In this document: piece after piece, positions 56,035 through 64,000 of the stretch | Position numbering within the stretch: position 1 is the stretch's first letter | How the letters are laid out: every line of letters begins with the position of its first letter | DNA from: Bacillus thuringiensis | Lineage (GTDB): Bacteria; Bacillota; Bacilli; Bacillales; Bacillaceae_G | NCBI RefSeq assembly: GCF_014932895.1 | Contig: NZ_JACYOF010000006.1 | Coordinates: 248,001 to 312,000 of the forward strand | Direction of reading: 5' to 3' | DNA length: 64,000 bases | Translations under genes and position numbers: made by a program | Notes under the pieces: generated by a model | Databases searched by the model: none | The model's input: the letters and a program-made list of their open reading frames with translations, nothing else | What the model was told of the DNA's origin: nothing

Positions 56035-56451
56035 ATGACAGTATATTTTACAGCAGAAGCTACAACTAAAGGTGGAAGAGAAGGTCATGTGAAATCTAAT
56101 GATCATATTATTGATTTAGATTTAGCTATGCCAAAACCAAATCAAGTATCCACTGCTACAAATCCAGAACAATTATTTGCTGCAGGCTATTCAGCTTGTT
56201 ACGATGGTGCTCTTAATTTAGTAGCCCAAAGAAAACGTTTGAAAATCGAATCAACTGTTACTGGTAAAGTAAGTTTGTTAAAAGATGAGAGTGATAATGG
56301 TTATAAAATTGGGGTTGTTTTAGAAGTGGAAATTAGTGGTGTGTCTCAAGAGCAAGCAGAAGAATTAACACATGCAGCTCATCAAGTATGTCCATATTCT
56401 AAAGCTACTCGTGGAAATATTGATGTGAAAATTATTACAACAGCACTTTAA
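56035..56451 (+). CDS. ohr: Ohr, organic hydroperoxide reductase
   Basis: A 138-residue OsmC/Ohr-family thiol peroxidase. The two redox cysteines are in AAGYSACYDGALN (about residue 54) and HQVCPYSKATRGN (about residue 118), both conserved. It reduces organic hydroperoxides using lipoyl thiols. ATG 56035 follows AGGGGTG; the GTG at 56023 overlaps that site. Regulation by OhrR through the upstream operator is strongly suggested. Confidence 0.95.
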   Translation: MTVYFTAEATTKGGREGHVKSNDHIIDLDLAMPKPNQVSTATNPEQLFAAGYSACYDGALNLVAQRKRLKIESTVTGKVSLLKDESDNGYKIGVVLEVEISGVSQEQAEELTHAAHQVCPYSKATRGNIDVKIITTAL

Positions 56452-56568
56452 GATAGAAATTTCAAGATGCTAAAGTATTAAATTACTAAGCAGATAGGAT
56501 GACTTACAGAGGGAAATGAAATGAAATGAAAAATAATGGCTACTAACCTTCAAATAAGGAGAGATATT

Positions 56569-57516
56569 ATGTTAAAGAAAGTACAATTAGAAAAAGAAGC
56601 ACAAGAATTTGTTGAAGCAACTGCGAATCCACCGTATTTATTTGACTTTGGACCTGAAAAGGGACGAGAAGCTGTAGATGAAGTACAATCTGAACCGATT
56701 GATAAACTTCCAGTTGATATTGAAGATCGTACGATTTCAGGAGGCCCAAGCGGACAGGTATCAGTAAAAATAGTACGTCCACAGAATGCGCCTGCTAATC
56801 TTCCTGTCATTGTGTACATCCATGGTGCTGGTTGGGTCTTTGGTAATGCACATACACATGATCGCCTAATCCGTGAACTGGCCGTTGGTTCACAAGCTGC
56901 TATTGTATTTCCAAATTACACTTTGTCTCCTGAAGCGAAATATCCGACAGCTATTGAAGAAATCTATGCAGTAGTGAAGTGGGTAGCTGAAAATGGACGT
57001 GAGAACGGTATGAATCCAGAAAGTTTAACAATTGCAGGCGATAGTGTTGGAGGTAATATGACTGCTGCTATCACGCTAATGGCTAAAGAACGAGGCGATA
57101 TAAAAATCCGACAGCAATTACTTTTCTACCCTGTAACAGATGCCTCTTTCGATACGGAATCCTATCACCAATTTGCTACAGGATACTTTTTACGCCGTGA
57201 CGCGATGATGTGGTTTTGGGACCAGTATACAACCAATTCAAACGAGCGAGCTGAGATTACAGCATCACCTTTACGTGCAACCACTGAGCAACTTCAGGGG
57301 CTTCCACCAGCACTCATTATAACTGCTGAAGCTGATGTACTGCGTGATGAAGGAGAAGCATATGCTAATAAACTTCGTGAAGCTGGTGTTCCTGTTACAG
57401 CAGTACGTTTCCAAGGTATCATTCACGATTTCGTGATGCTCAACACTTTAGCTAATACTGAAGCCACACGAGGTGCAATTAGTCTTGCTACTACTTGGTT
57501 GCGTAAAGGATTTTGA
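56569..57516 (+). CDS. Alpha/beta hydrolase (HSL-family esterase/lipase)
   Basis: A 315-residue esterase of the hormone-sensitive lipase group. The oxyanion box is YIHGAGWVFGN (HGGGW-like), the nucleophile serine is in GDSVGG, the acid is in AEADVLRDE and the His in GIIHDFVML. It hydrolyses acyl esters of unknown nature. ATG 56569 has AAGGAGAG at good spacing; the ATG at 56536 has no ribosome binding site. It lies 117 bases after ohr and could be co-transcribed with it, since no terminator is visible between them. Confidence 0.9.
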   Translation: MLKKVQLEKEAQEFVEATANPPYLFDFGPEKGREAVDEVQSEPIDKLPVDIEDRTISGGPSGQVSVKIVRPQNAPANLPVIVYIHGAGWVFGNAHTHDRLIRELAVGSQAAIVFPNYTLSPEAKYPTAIEEIYAVVKWVAENGRENGMNPESLTIAGDSVGGNMTAAITLMAKERGDIKIRQQLLFYPVTDASFDTESYHQFATGYFLRRDAMMWFWDQYTTNSNERAEITASPLRATTEQLQGLPPALIITAEADVLRDEGEAYANKLREAGVPVTAVRFQGIIHDFVMLNTLANTEATRGAISLATTWLRKGF

Positions 57517-57672
57517 TTAATCTTTTTTCGAGATATTATTACATTTGTTGTTGAATTGAAATAAAAGGGAATTTTTAATCAATCTTTATTCTAAAGTTAC
57601 ATAATAAAGAAAACATACTAAGATTAGTAGTGCAGGCCAAGGCATTGATTCGCACTACTATCAACTTAAAAA

Positions 57673-57709
57673 ATGCGAAAGATAAGACATGGTATCTTAT
57701 CTTTCGCAT
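57673..57709 (-). terminator. Terminator between the esterase and alcohol dehydrogenase genes
   Basis: ATGCGAAAGATAAGA (57673-57687) pairs perfectly with TCTTATCTTTCGCAT (57695-57709). On the minus strand the stem is followed by a T-tract, so it mainly ends the alcohol dehydrogenase transcript. Confidence 0.8.
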
Positions 57710-57739
57710 GAATAATAACGAATTAAAAAGGAGGTTGCC

Positions 57740-58873
57740 TCAAGGCTTCAGAATGACTTTTATACAATCATCTTCACGATTATTAAAAATTTGATAACCA
57801 TAACTCGCTTCTTCAAGGGGAATTTTGTGTGTAATAATCTCTTTTGGATCAAATTCTTTGTTTGTTATTTTTTCAAAGAGTTCAGGCATAAAATGAATAA
57901 CAGGTGCTTGTCCCATTTTAAGATTAATATTTCTAACCCAAAATGCACCGAGTGGAAATGCATTATAGTTGCCACCGTAAACGCCTGTCATTTGAACCGT
58001 TCCATATTTTCTTACGGCTTTCGTAGCAATTTGAATAGGACCGAGGGTTCCACCTTGCAATTTTAATTTTTGTTCAAGAAACTCCAAAGGTGATTTCTTT
58101 CCATCCATGCCTACACAATCAATGACCACATCCGCTCCCCCATGTGTAATTTCCTTTAAATGTTCCCCCATATCGGGATATTTTGTAAACTCAAATACCT
58201 CAACATTGTTAATCTTTTTTGCATAATTGATTCGATAATCTAAGTAATCAACCGCAATTACTCGTTTAGCACCTTTCATCCAAGCAAATTTTTGTGTCAT
58301 CAATCCAACAGGGCCACAACCAAGTACGATAACAGTATCCCCTGACTTTACACCTGCATTTATTACACTCCAATAGGCGGTCGGTAAAACATCAGATAAA
58401 AAAAGGAGGGACTCATCCTCAAGTTCGCAAGATTCCGGTATAACAAATGGAGTAAAGTTTCCAAAAGGTACTTTTAAGTACTCAGCTTGCCCCCCTGGGT
58501 GATTACCAAATTTCTCTGTATAACCGAAGTAACCACCAGAATCATAATGAGGGTTTGAGTTGTCACATTGGCTTTCCATTTCATGCTGGCAATAAAAACA
58601 ATGCCCACATGAAACATTAAAGGGGATAACAACACGATCTCCTTTTTTTACTTTAGTGACATCAGGACCTACTTCTTCAACAATCCCCATTGGTTCATGG
58701 CCAATAATATAACCTTGAGGTAAGGGCATGTTACCTTGATATAAATGTAAATCGGAACCGCAAATAGCGGTTGAAGTTATCTTTACAATAATATCATCTT
58801 TTTTTTCTAAACTTGCATCTTCAACTTGTTTAACCTGTACTTGATTTGGCCCTTGATAGGTTACAGCTTTCAT
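57740..58873 (-). CDS. Zinc-dependent alcohol dehydrogenase (AdhB / formaldehyde dehydrogenase type)
   Basis: A 377-residue medium-chain dehydrogenase. Catalytic zinc ligands are in AICGSDLH and GHEPMG. The structural zinc cysteines are in CGHCFYCQHEMESQC, and the NAD-binding motif is VLGCGPVGLM (about residue 190). The long insert after the zinc loop and the GGADVVIDCVGMDGK segment resemble glutathione-independent formaldehyde dehydrogenases and B. subtilis AdhB. It oxidises alcohols or aldehyde adducts with NAD. The ATG follows GAGGAGAC. It is a single-gene unit. Confidence 0.93.
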   Translation of the reverse strand: MKAVTYQGPNQVQVKQVEDASLEKKDDIIVKITSTAICGSDLHLYQGNMPLPQGYIIGHEPMGIVEEVGPDVTKVKKGDRVVIPFNVSCGHCFYCQHEMESQCDNSNPHYDSGGYFGYTEKFGNHPGGQAEYLKVPFGNFTPFVIPESCELEDESLLFLSDVLPTAYWSVINAGVKSGDTVIVLGCGPVGLMTQKFAWMKGAKRVIAVDYLDYRINYAKKINNVEVFEFTKYPDMGEHLKEITHGGADVVIDCVGMDGKKSPLEFLEQKLKLQGGTLGPIQIATKAVRKYGTVQMTGVYGGNYNAFPLGAFWVRNINLKMGQAPVIHFMPELFEKITNKEFDPKEIITHKIPLEEASYGYQIFNNREDDCIKVILKP

Positions 58874-59145
58874 AATTACATGTCTCCTCTATCAACATTT
58901 TATCAAAAGATATTTTATATTTATCCCTTGGAATAAAGTGGTTATTTTTGCTTTGAAAAAAAATTAAGAATTATACATAACATTATTATGAAAGTATTAT
59001 ATAGTGCCTTTTCTACCTCATGCCTTTTAGCCCTATTTTGAGAAGAAAATCATTATTTATACATAACTAAACATAATTTCCATAAAAAGGAATTACTATT
59101 TTTCCATGATTCGTAACATATTAAAAACATAGGAGGTGAAATAAT
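58874..59145. promoter_or_regulatory. Intergenic region between adh and SASP genes
   Basis: About 270 AT-rich bases with divergent promoters expected. The SASP gene should use the forespore sigma factor SigG; CATATTA at 59117 is a possible -10, but no good -35 is at the right distance. Confidence 0.4.
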
Positions 59146-59358
59146 ATGGCAAACACAAATAACCAAAGTCGTAATGAATTATTAGTTCAAGGTGCTGAAA
59201 ATGCAATTGATCAAATGAAGTATGAGATTGCACAAGAGTTTGGTGTACAACTTGGTGCAGACACAACATCTCGTTCCAACGGTTCTGTTGGTGGTGAAAT
59301 TACAAAACGTTTAGTAGCAATGGCTGAACAACAACTTGGTGGTAGAGCTAACCGCTAA
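59146..59358 (+). CDS. Alpha/beta-type small acid-soluble spore protein
   Basis: A 70-residue SASP that coats and protects spore DNA. The conserved segments are [21 protein letters not shown] (helix with the GPR protease site EIAQEFGV) and [12 protein letters not shown]. Length and motifs are full. AGGAGGTG precedes the ATG. It is 84% or so like the second SASP at 60.95 kb by eye. A terminator follows. Confidence 0.97.
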   Translation: MANTNNQSRNELLVQGAENAIDQMKYEIAQEFGVQLGADTTSRSNGSVGGEITKRLVAMAEQQLGGRANR

Positions 59359-59445
59359 GTGAATTAGTGTAAAATATAGCAGATATTGAAATCAATTTCT
59401 TTTGTATATGTATAAAATATAAAACCTTATAGTAAATAGATTCTC

Positions 59446-59490
59446 ACTCAAAGATTATTGATAATCTTCTTTCATAATCTTTGAGTATTT
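59446..59490 (+). terminator. Terminator after the first SASP gene
   Basis: ACTCAAAGATTAT (59446-59458) pairs perfectly with ATAATCTTTGAGT (59474-59486), followed by ATTTTATTT. Confidence 0.75.
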
Positions 59491-59651
59491 TATTTGTAAA
59501 CTTCTTTCCTAAACAACAAACACACAGTGTTGGAAAGGTGTTTTCCATGCATGCTAGAAAATTTTTTGCAGGAAAAAGCATACTTAAAAATTTGATTTCA
59601 ATATTGAAATCAATATTTATTATGATATTTTCGAAAGGTAGGAATTTAAAA

Positions 59652-60167
59652 ATGGGTATATTAAGTGGAAATCCTCAAAATGAGCCTTTACATTACGGAG
59701 AAGTATTTGACATTTGGAGTTATCTTTTAGCTGCACAAGGTGCCATTGCAAGTCATCAAGTATTTATGAATCATACAGGTGATGAGGATTTGAAGAAGTT
59801 TTTAGAAGGCTTAATTGAAAATGATATGAATTCGGAAATAGACGAATTAAAAGCTCTTTTAAAGGTTAATGGTGTGGCTTTACCGCCTGCTCCTCCAGAA
59901 CGACCAGTTGCATCTATTGAAGACATTCCTCCGGGAGCACGTATTAATGATGTTGAAATTGCAGCTGCTGTTTCAGCAGGGTTAGCAGCTGGACTTGTTA
60001 CTTGTAGTCAAGTGATAGGAAAATGTCTTCGAGAAGATGTAGGCATGCTATTTGGACAATTTCATATGAAAAAAGCGCAGGCAGGTGTAACGTTGCTACG
60101 TTTAAGTAAGAAAAAAGGATGGGTAGTTCCGCCTCCATTACATGTAAGAAATTCTGATCAAGCTTAA
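59652..60167 (+). CDS. DUF3231 family protein
   Basis: A 171-residue protein starting MGILSGNPQNEPLHYGE, a hallmark of DUF3231 proteins of Bacillus. It is helical with a ferritin-like look (YLLAAQGAIASHQVFMNHTGDEDLKKFLEGL) and repeats similar helices in the second half. The function is unknown, but members are often linked with spores and stress. ATG 59652 follows AAAGGTAGG; a longer upstream reading is low-complexity and unlikely. It lies between spore-related genes. Confidence 0.85.
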   Translation: MGILSGNPQNEPLHYGEVFDIWSYLLAAQGAIASHQVFMNHTGDEDLKKFLEGLIENDMNSEIDELKALLKVNGVALPPAPPERPVASIEDIPPGARINDVEIAAAVSAGLAAGLVTCSQVIGKCLREDVGMLFGQFHMKKAQAGVTLLRLSKKKGWVVPPPLHVRNSDQA

Positions 60168-60179
60168 TAAACAAAAATA

Positions 60180-60206
60180 AAAAAGTGGCGTTGGCCACTT
60201 TTTTAT
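60180..60206. terminator. Bidirectional terminator
   Basis: AAAAGTGGC pairs with GCCACTTTT across GTTG, with A and T tracts on either side. It lies between convergent genes and overlaps the stop of the DUF2512 gene. Confidence 0.85.
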
Positions 60207-60680
60207 TTTTTTGATGTATCCTCAAATTTGGATTTATTTATTGTGGAAGAATCTATATATTCATCTGATATTTCCATAGCATATTTATCATGATGAATAT
60301 GATTATGTTCTCTTAATTCATCGTCTTTGCGCAGTACTAACTTTTTCATATAAATGTGGAAGAATACTTCTGTTCCGCCAATAATCAAAGCGGCTAAAAA
60401 TGAAGAAAATCCAATGTTGCGAGTAGAATTTAAATCAGTAAACAAGGATGTTAGTAACCAAATTCCAAAGAAGCTTAAGCCGAGATCTGCAATGGTAGCA
60501 ATCATATTTCCGTATTTAGGTAAAATGAAGAGATCTCCAATTAAATAGGCAGCTCCTGTAAGAAAAAGAGAAATCAGTAGTACTCTAGGAATTGAAATGT
60601 TTTGAAAAATACCGAGTATGATTAATAATACTGCAGTTATAGCCGTATATTTAATTAATAAAGCAACAATATGTTTCATC
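60203..60680 (-). CDS. DUF2512 (YndM-like) membrane protein
   Basis: A membrane protein of about 158 residues with four hydrophobic helices (AITAVLLIILGIF, VLLISLFLTGAAYLIGDLFILP, TIADLGLSFFGIWLLTSLF, SFLAALIIGGTEVFFHIYM) and a charged tail with HNHIHHDKY. The YLIGDLFILPKYGN segment is characteristic of DUF2512/YndM, often linked with sporulation. The ATG at 60680 has GGAGGA 5 bases upstream and is preferred over earlier starts. Confidence 0.85.
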
Positions 60681-60726
60681 ATTTTCCTCCATTGTTTAAA
60701 AGTATATAAAATGAAATATTTTATTG

Positions 60727-60763
60727 AAAACGGGTTATGCTTATATATAGCGTAACCCGTTTT
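60727..60763 (+). terminator. Hairpin
   Basis: AAAACGGGTTATGC pairs with GCGTAACCCGTTTT (one G-U) and runs into ATTTTG. It lies just upstream of the DUF2512 gene and probably ends transcripts from the right on the minus strand or acts as an attenuator. Confidence 0.55.
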
Positions 60764-60953
60764 ATTTTGTGATGGAGGCATATTTATGATATCCCATGGC
60801 AGGTATGTTGTATTTCGTTCTCCTACACACTACTATTTTTGGATAAAAGTGTAACAATTATACCTTTACATTCGTGGTCTTAATTACCAGGTCATTAGCT
60901 ATATATTTTAGCATGCAATTTAACCTATTAAAGAAAGAAGGGGTTGAATTACT

Positions 60954-61166
60954 ATGTCAAACAATAACAGTGGAAGCAGCAACCAATTATTAGTACGTGG
61001 CGCTGAACAAGCTCTTGATCAAATGAAATATGAAATTGCTCAAGAATTTGGAGTGCAACTTGGTGCAGATGCAACAGCTCGTGCAAACGGATCTGTTGGT
61101 GGTGAAATTACAAAACGTCTTGTATTATTAGCTGAGCAACAACTTGGCGGTGGTTTTACTCGTTAA
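60954..61166 (+). CDS. Alpha/beta-type small acid-soluble spore protein
   Basis: A 70-residue SASP with the same motifs as the first copy: [21 protein letters not shown], the GPR cleavage segment [10 protein letters not shown] and [12 protein letters not shown]. It protects DNA in the dormant spore. AAGAAGGGGT precedes the ATG at about 8 bases. Confidence 0.97.
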   Translation: MSNNNSGSSNQLLVRGAEQALDQMKYEIAQEFGVQLGADATARANGSVGGEITKRLVLLAEQQLGGGFTR

Positions 61167-61347
61167 TTTTATATGTTTAATGGATATAGAGGAAGGGCAT
61201 GCTGTCTCTCTCCTTTCTCATACATTTTTAAAGTAATTAAGCTTAGTAGCCTTAAAATTATTTAACAGATTGATTTTAATATCTTTTGAATTTTGATTCT
61301 GTATTATATTGTAGTTCTCTAATATAAAAAACAAAGTATTTCCACGT

Positions 61348-62205
61348 TTAATGTATCTTTTTGTCTACATATTTTCCGTAATCAGGAACAGCAATATTAT
61401 CAAATTCATTAACAAGTTTTTTTAAGTTTGTTGTTAGCGATTCACCTGACATTGGTATCCCATGTCCAGTAACAGCAACCAGAGGCTTTAATTCTTCTAA
61501 TTTAATGACTGATTTTTTAGCTGCTTTCCAGTCTGTTGTTAAATAACGAGGTGGCCCGCTTATTTCTTGTTCCTGAGAAATTACTTTATATAGATATTCC
61601 TGTTTCACTGTAACAAAAGCATCGCCAGCAATTAAAACTCGGTCTTTTTCTCGGAATAACGAAATATGACCTGGAGTATGTCCGGGTGTATGAATCCATT
61701 TAAAATCTGGCATATGGGGAACAGTTCCATCAGTAGGTAGCGCTTTTACGTTATTTCCTAAGTCGATCGGTTCGTTAGGGAAAAGAGGGGACAATTTCGC
61801 TACCATACCACCTTCAACTGTAGGGTCTGGTTCAGGATAGCTTTGTTGTCCAGTTAGAAACGGTATCTCCATTTGATGCGCATAGACTGGAACATCCCAA
61901 TACTTGATGAGTTCAATTATCCCTCCAACATGATCAAAATGCCCGTGAGTTAAAATAATTGCCTTTGGGTGGCGATTTGTACCAAAGCGGTCTTCAAAGA
62001 CAGAGATAATTTCATTTGCAGATTTAGGCATTCCAGCATCAACTAAAACAAAATCATTGGTCTGCGGATTTCCAAAAAAACAGATGTTAACGATTTGAAT
62101 AGTGTAACAAAATATATCAGGCAATACCTCGATGCCAAGGCCACTTCCAATTGAAGTTGCCGGAATAAACTTGTAATCACTTCCATAATTCATTACATTA
62201 TCCAC
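61348..62205 (-). CDS. Metallo-beta-lactamase fold hydrolase
   Basis: A 285-residue MBL-fold protein. The metal-binding box THGHFDHVGG lies near residue 84, followed by HTPGHTPGH (about 170-178), GDAFVT with the bridging Asp, and a late GHG that supplies the last His. The substrate is unknown; the group includes thioesterases and lactonases such as AiiA, but the typical HXDHAGGN spacing of AiiA is not identical. GTG start after AGGAGGAT. It is a single-gene unit. Confidence 0.9.
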   Translation of the reverse strand: MDNVMNYGSDYKFIPATSIGSGLGIEVLPDIFCYTIQIVNICFFGNPQTNDFVLVDAGMPKSANEIISVFEDRFGTNRHPKAIILTHGHFDHVGGIIELIKYWDVPVYAHQMEIPFLTGQQSYPEPDPTVEGGMVAKLSPLFPNEPIDLGNNVKALPTDGTVPHMPDFKWIHTPGHTPGHISLFREKDRVLIAGDAFVTVKQEYLYKVISQEQEISGPPRYLTTDWKAAKKSVIKLEELKPLVAVTGHGIPMSGESLTTNLKKLVNEFDNIAVPDYGKYVDKKIH

Positions 62206-62587
62206 TTTTTATCCTCCTAATTTTACTTAAATACCACATTATAGTTCCCTAATTTTGAAAATCTATTTTGGGGGACTTGTTAAAAGGGACGAGCAATATG
62301 GGAAACACGTAAACGAGCAGAGAAAAGCATATTTAAGATGCTAACATCATCTTTAACCTTTTCACAAAAGGAAAAACTAAGCGGCTTGCTCCATTTTAAT
62401 AAATTATTTTGGTTGATTATTGTATTTAGAGTTTATTATTAAGTTGTAATAAGTTTACATAATGTTATTATGTTTAATAATAAAGTTCATATTTAAGGAA
62501 CAATGAAACTATTTATTAGTATAAAAGAACTTTTCTCTTAATTTGACATATAAATATATGAGATTAAAACAATGATGAGGTGAGATA
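62206..62587. other. Intergenic region
   Basis: About 380 AT-rich bases between divergent genes. I see no gene, hairpin or repeat beyond likely promoters. Confidence 0.4.
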
Positions 62588-63613
62588 TTGAATTCTATGG
62601 ATATTAAATTTACTACCTTACAAATGAGAACTGATAAGTTTGGATGGGCTGGTATTCAATATTCTAATAAAGAGAAACAAGCTATTTTATACACTGAAGA
62701 TTCGGGATTAACCTGGGATATTGTTAATCCTCTTAATACAATTATCTTATCTATATACCCAATAGATAGCAAAAGCTGTTGGCTATATGGATTAACAAAA
62801 GTAAATCATAAATTAATACCAACCATATTTTATACAACGGATAGGGGAAATAAATGGAATGAATTTATTTTACCAATTAAAGAAGAATGGGAAGCAACTG
62901 TAGATGTTCAGGTTCACATGCATGCTACAAATACAGATAGCATATGGATTATTTTAACTAAAAATTCGAAACACAATAAATTTGAGCACAATCTTTATTA
63001 TACTAAAAATAGGGGAGAGAATTGGAAAATAACAAGAGGAATAAAAATTGCTGGCGGTATTACAGGCCTAACATTTATCAATTCTCTAACTGGCTTTATC
63101 ACTACTCAAAATTCTAATAATAATTCAATAATATATAAAACAGTAGATGGAGGTGAAGTTTGGAAAACGATAGAAAATATCACTCTTCATCCAAATATAG
63201 ATAGTGGGGTTATCACCTCATATAAACCAATTTATAAAAATCATCTATTAGTAATACCTATTAAAACTTTAAACAACAATGTTTTCTACATGAATTGTTC
63301 ATTTGATAAGGGGAAAACATGGTTTATTTCAAACCAAATTTTAAAAACAGGACATGTAGCTATTTCTTTTTTTAATTCACAATTTGGCTGGGTTATAGAT
63401 GGTGAAACAGGAAAAACCTATAGAATAAAGAAGAAAGGATTAGAATGGGAGATGGTATCAATTAATCCTTTTCTTAAAAATGTATTTTGTCTCCATTTCT
63501 TTAATCCACAAAATGGTTGGTTGTGTAATAAAAAGGAAATTTTTAATACGGTAGATGGTGGAATTACGTGGAAAAGGGTACCTTATAAAATTAATAATTT
63601 TGATAAAATATAA
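62588..63613 (+). CDS. Asp-box (BNR/YCF48-like) beta-propeller protein
   Basis: A 341-residue protein with seven copies of an Asp-box-like motif, for example YTEDSGLTWD, YTTDRGNKWN, YTKNRGENWK, KTVDGGEVWK, CSFDKGKTWF and NTVDGGITWK. Each is preceded by a hydrophobic strand, the hallmark of a propeller of the sialidase/YCF48 type. No signal peptide or catalytic residues of sialidases are visible. The TTG at 62588 lies 4 bases after GAGGTGAG; an ATG at 62597 is the alternative. The function is unknown, perhaps binding. Confidence 0.75.
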   Translation: MNSMDIKFTTLQMRTDKFGWAGIQYSNKEKQAILYTEDSGLTWDIVNPLNTIILSIYPIDSKSCWLYGLTKVNHKLIPTIFYTTDRGNKWNEFILPIKEEWEATVDVQVHMHATNTDSIWIILTKNSKHNKFEHNLYYTKNRGENWKITRGIKIAGGITGLTFINSLTGFITTQNSNNNSIIYKTVDGGEVWKTIENITLHPNIDSGVITSYKPIYKNHLLVIPIKTLNNNVFYMNCSFDKGKTWFISNQILKTGHVAISFFNSQFGWVIDGETGKTYRIKKKGLEWEMVSINPFLKNVFCLHFFNPQNGWLCNKKEIFNTVDGGITWKRVPYKINNFDKI

Positions 63614-63918
63614 ACTAAATACGGAAGATATTATCATCGATATTCCCGTATCTAAAGGGACGAGCTGGCTGACGCTAATGGAATTCTTGCCACTAAAAGC
63701 GATAGGCTATTACTATTATCATTAAGGTGCAAGGTTGGGGTATATCGTTATTAATCAACAGGTATATAGTCTCTGCGGAAACTACTCTGTTATCAAGTAT
63801 CTCATTGGTTAAGGGTTCTATGTGTTTTTGCCTTTTGTATTTGTTTATGATTTCATCCGATGCTTATAGATCAACTAAGATTCTACATGAGATTTCATAT
63901 ATAGTGAATCTATAAAAC
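63614..63918. other. Region with possible broken ORF
   Basis: About 300 bases after the propeller gene. A 62-residue hydrophobic reading near 63.73-63.91 kb has a weak start and may be debris of a membrane protein. I do not call a gene. Confidence 0.35.
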
Positions 63919-63956
63919 AAAAAGAGTCCTAATTACTTAGGACTCTTTTTATTTTT
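63919..63956. terminator. Bidirectional terminator
   Basis: AAAAAGAGTCCTAA pairs perfectly with TTAGGACTCTTTTT across a four-base loop, then ATTTTTT. Confidence 0.85.
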
Positions 63957-64000
63957 TGATTTTAAAATGAAAAAGACAGAATGATTTATTTGAAAGGATA

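Noticed and set aside
57673-57709. Perfect 15-bp inverted repeat as an IS end
   Set aside because: Position between convergent genes and the T-tract on the minus strand fit an ordinary terminator.
63727-63915. 62-residue hydrophobic ORF
   Set aside because: Weak start without SD and no recognised family; could be the remains of a membrane protein.

Overview
The window is AT-rich DNA of the Bacillus cereus / B. thuringiensis group and looks like part of a large plasmid. The left edge carries a tubulin-type (TubZRC) segregation and replication cassette of the pXO1/pBtoxis kind. The right edge carries genes typical of this group: ohrR/ohr and two alpha/beta-type small acid-soluble spore proteins. 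Identities come from protein motifs and gene order read by eye; no database search was run.

Layout. (1) 1-3.2 kb: tubC-like iterons, tubR, tubZ, and a convergent MerR-like tubY. (2) 3.2-6.1 kb: 2.9 kb without genes, holding six copies of a TTGTTAATG-led palindromic cluster at a regular ~308-bp spacing, arranged as ~610-bp dimers. (3) 6.1-18.3 kb: plasmid backbone with a primase-like DUF3854 protein, a small zinc-finger protein, a plasmid-borne sigma-70 factor, a coiled-coil membrane protein with 48/144-bp tandem repeats, a lipoprotein with seven 243-bp Ig-like repeats, a type I signal peptidase and several small proteins. Three of these backbone genes have related leader hairpins that open with CCTTTCGGGTT or a close variant. 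(4) 18.3-25.5 kb: gene-poor and patchy, with an IS605/IS1341-type tnpB element, a SAM methyltransferase and small membrane proteins.

(5) 25.5-54.4 kb: a complete seven-module non-ribosomal peptide synthetase locus in the order MFS exporter, three NRPS genes, Sfp-type phosphopantetheinyl transferase, type II thioesterase. The adenylation pocket residues read from the sequence give Thr-x-Ala-Ser-x-Gln-Gln, with epimerisation domains in modules 1 and 6, a starter-type condensation domain at the front and a terminal thioesterase. This matches the kurstakin lipopeptides of B. thuringiensis (acyl-Thr-Gly-Ala-Ser-His-Gln-Gln) and the krsE-krsA-krsB-krsC-sfp-krsD locus. KrsA loads the acyl chain and Thr, KrsB adds Gly and Ala, KrsC adds Ser, His, Gln and Gln and releases the product, Sfp primes the carrier domains, KrsD edits and KrsE exports.

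(6) 54.4-64 kb: stress and sporulation cargo. It holds ohrR with ohr and an esterase, a zinc alcohol dehydrogenase, two SASPs, DUF3231 and DUF2512 proteins, a metallo-beta-lactamase-fold hydrolase and an Asp-box beta-propeller protein. A 39-nt sequence identical to the tnpB right-end hairpin lies alone at 54.7 kb in the same orientation, so the krs segment sits between two direct copies of an IS end.

Most unusual points: the ~308-bp repeat array beside tubY, the leader-RNA family, two minimal start-stop ORFs with strong ribosome binding sites, a probable ATA start for sfp, and sequence deviations in the NRPS modules.
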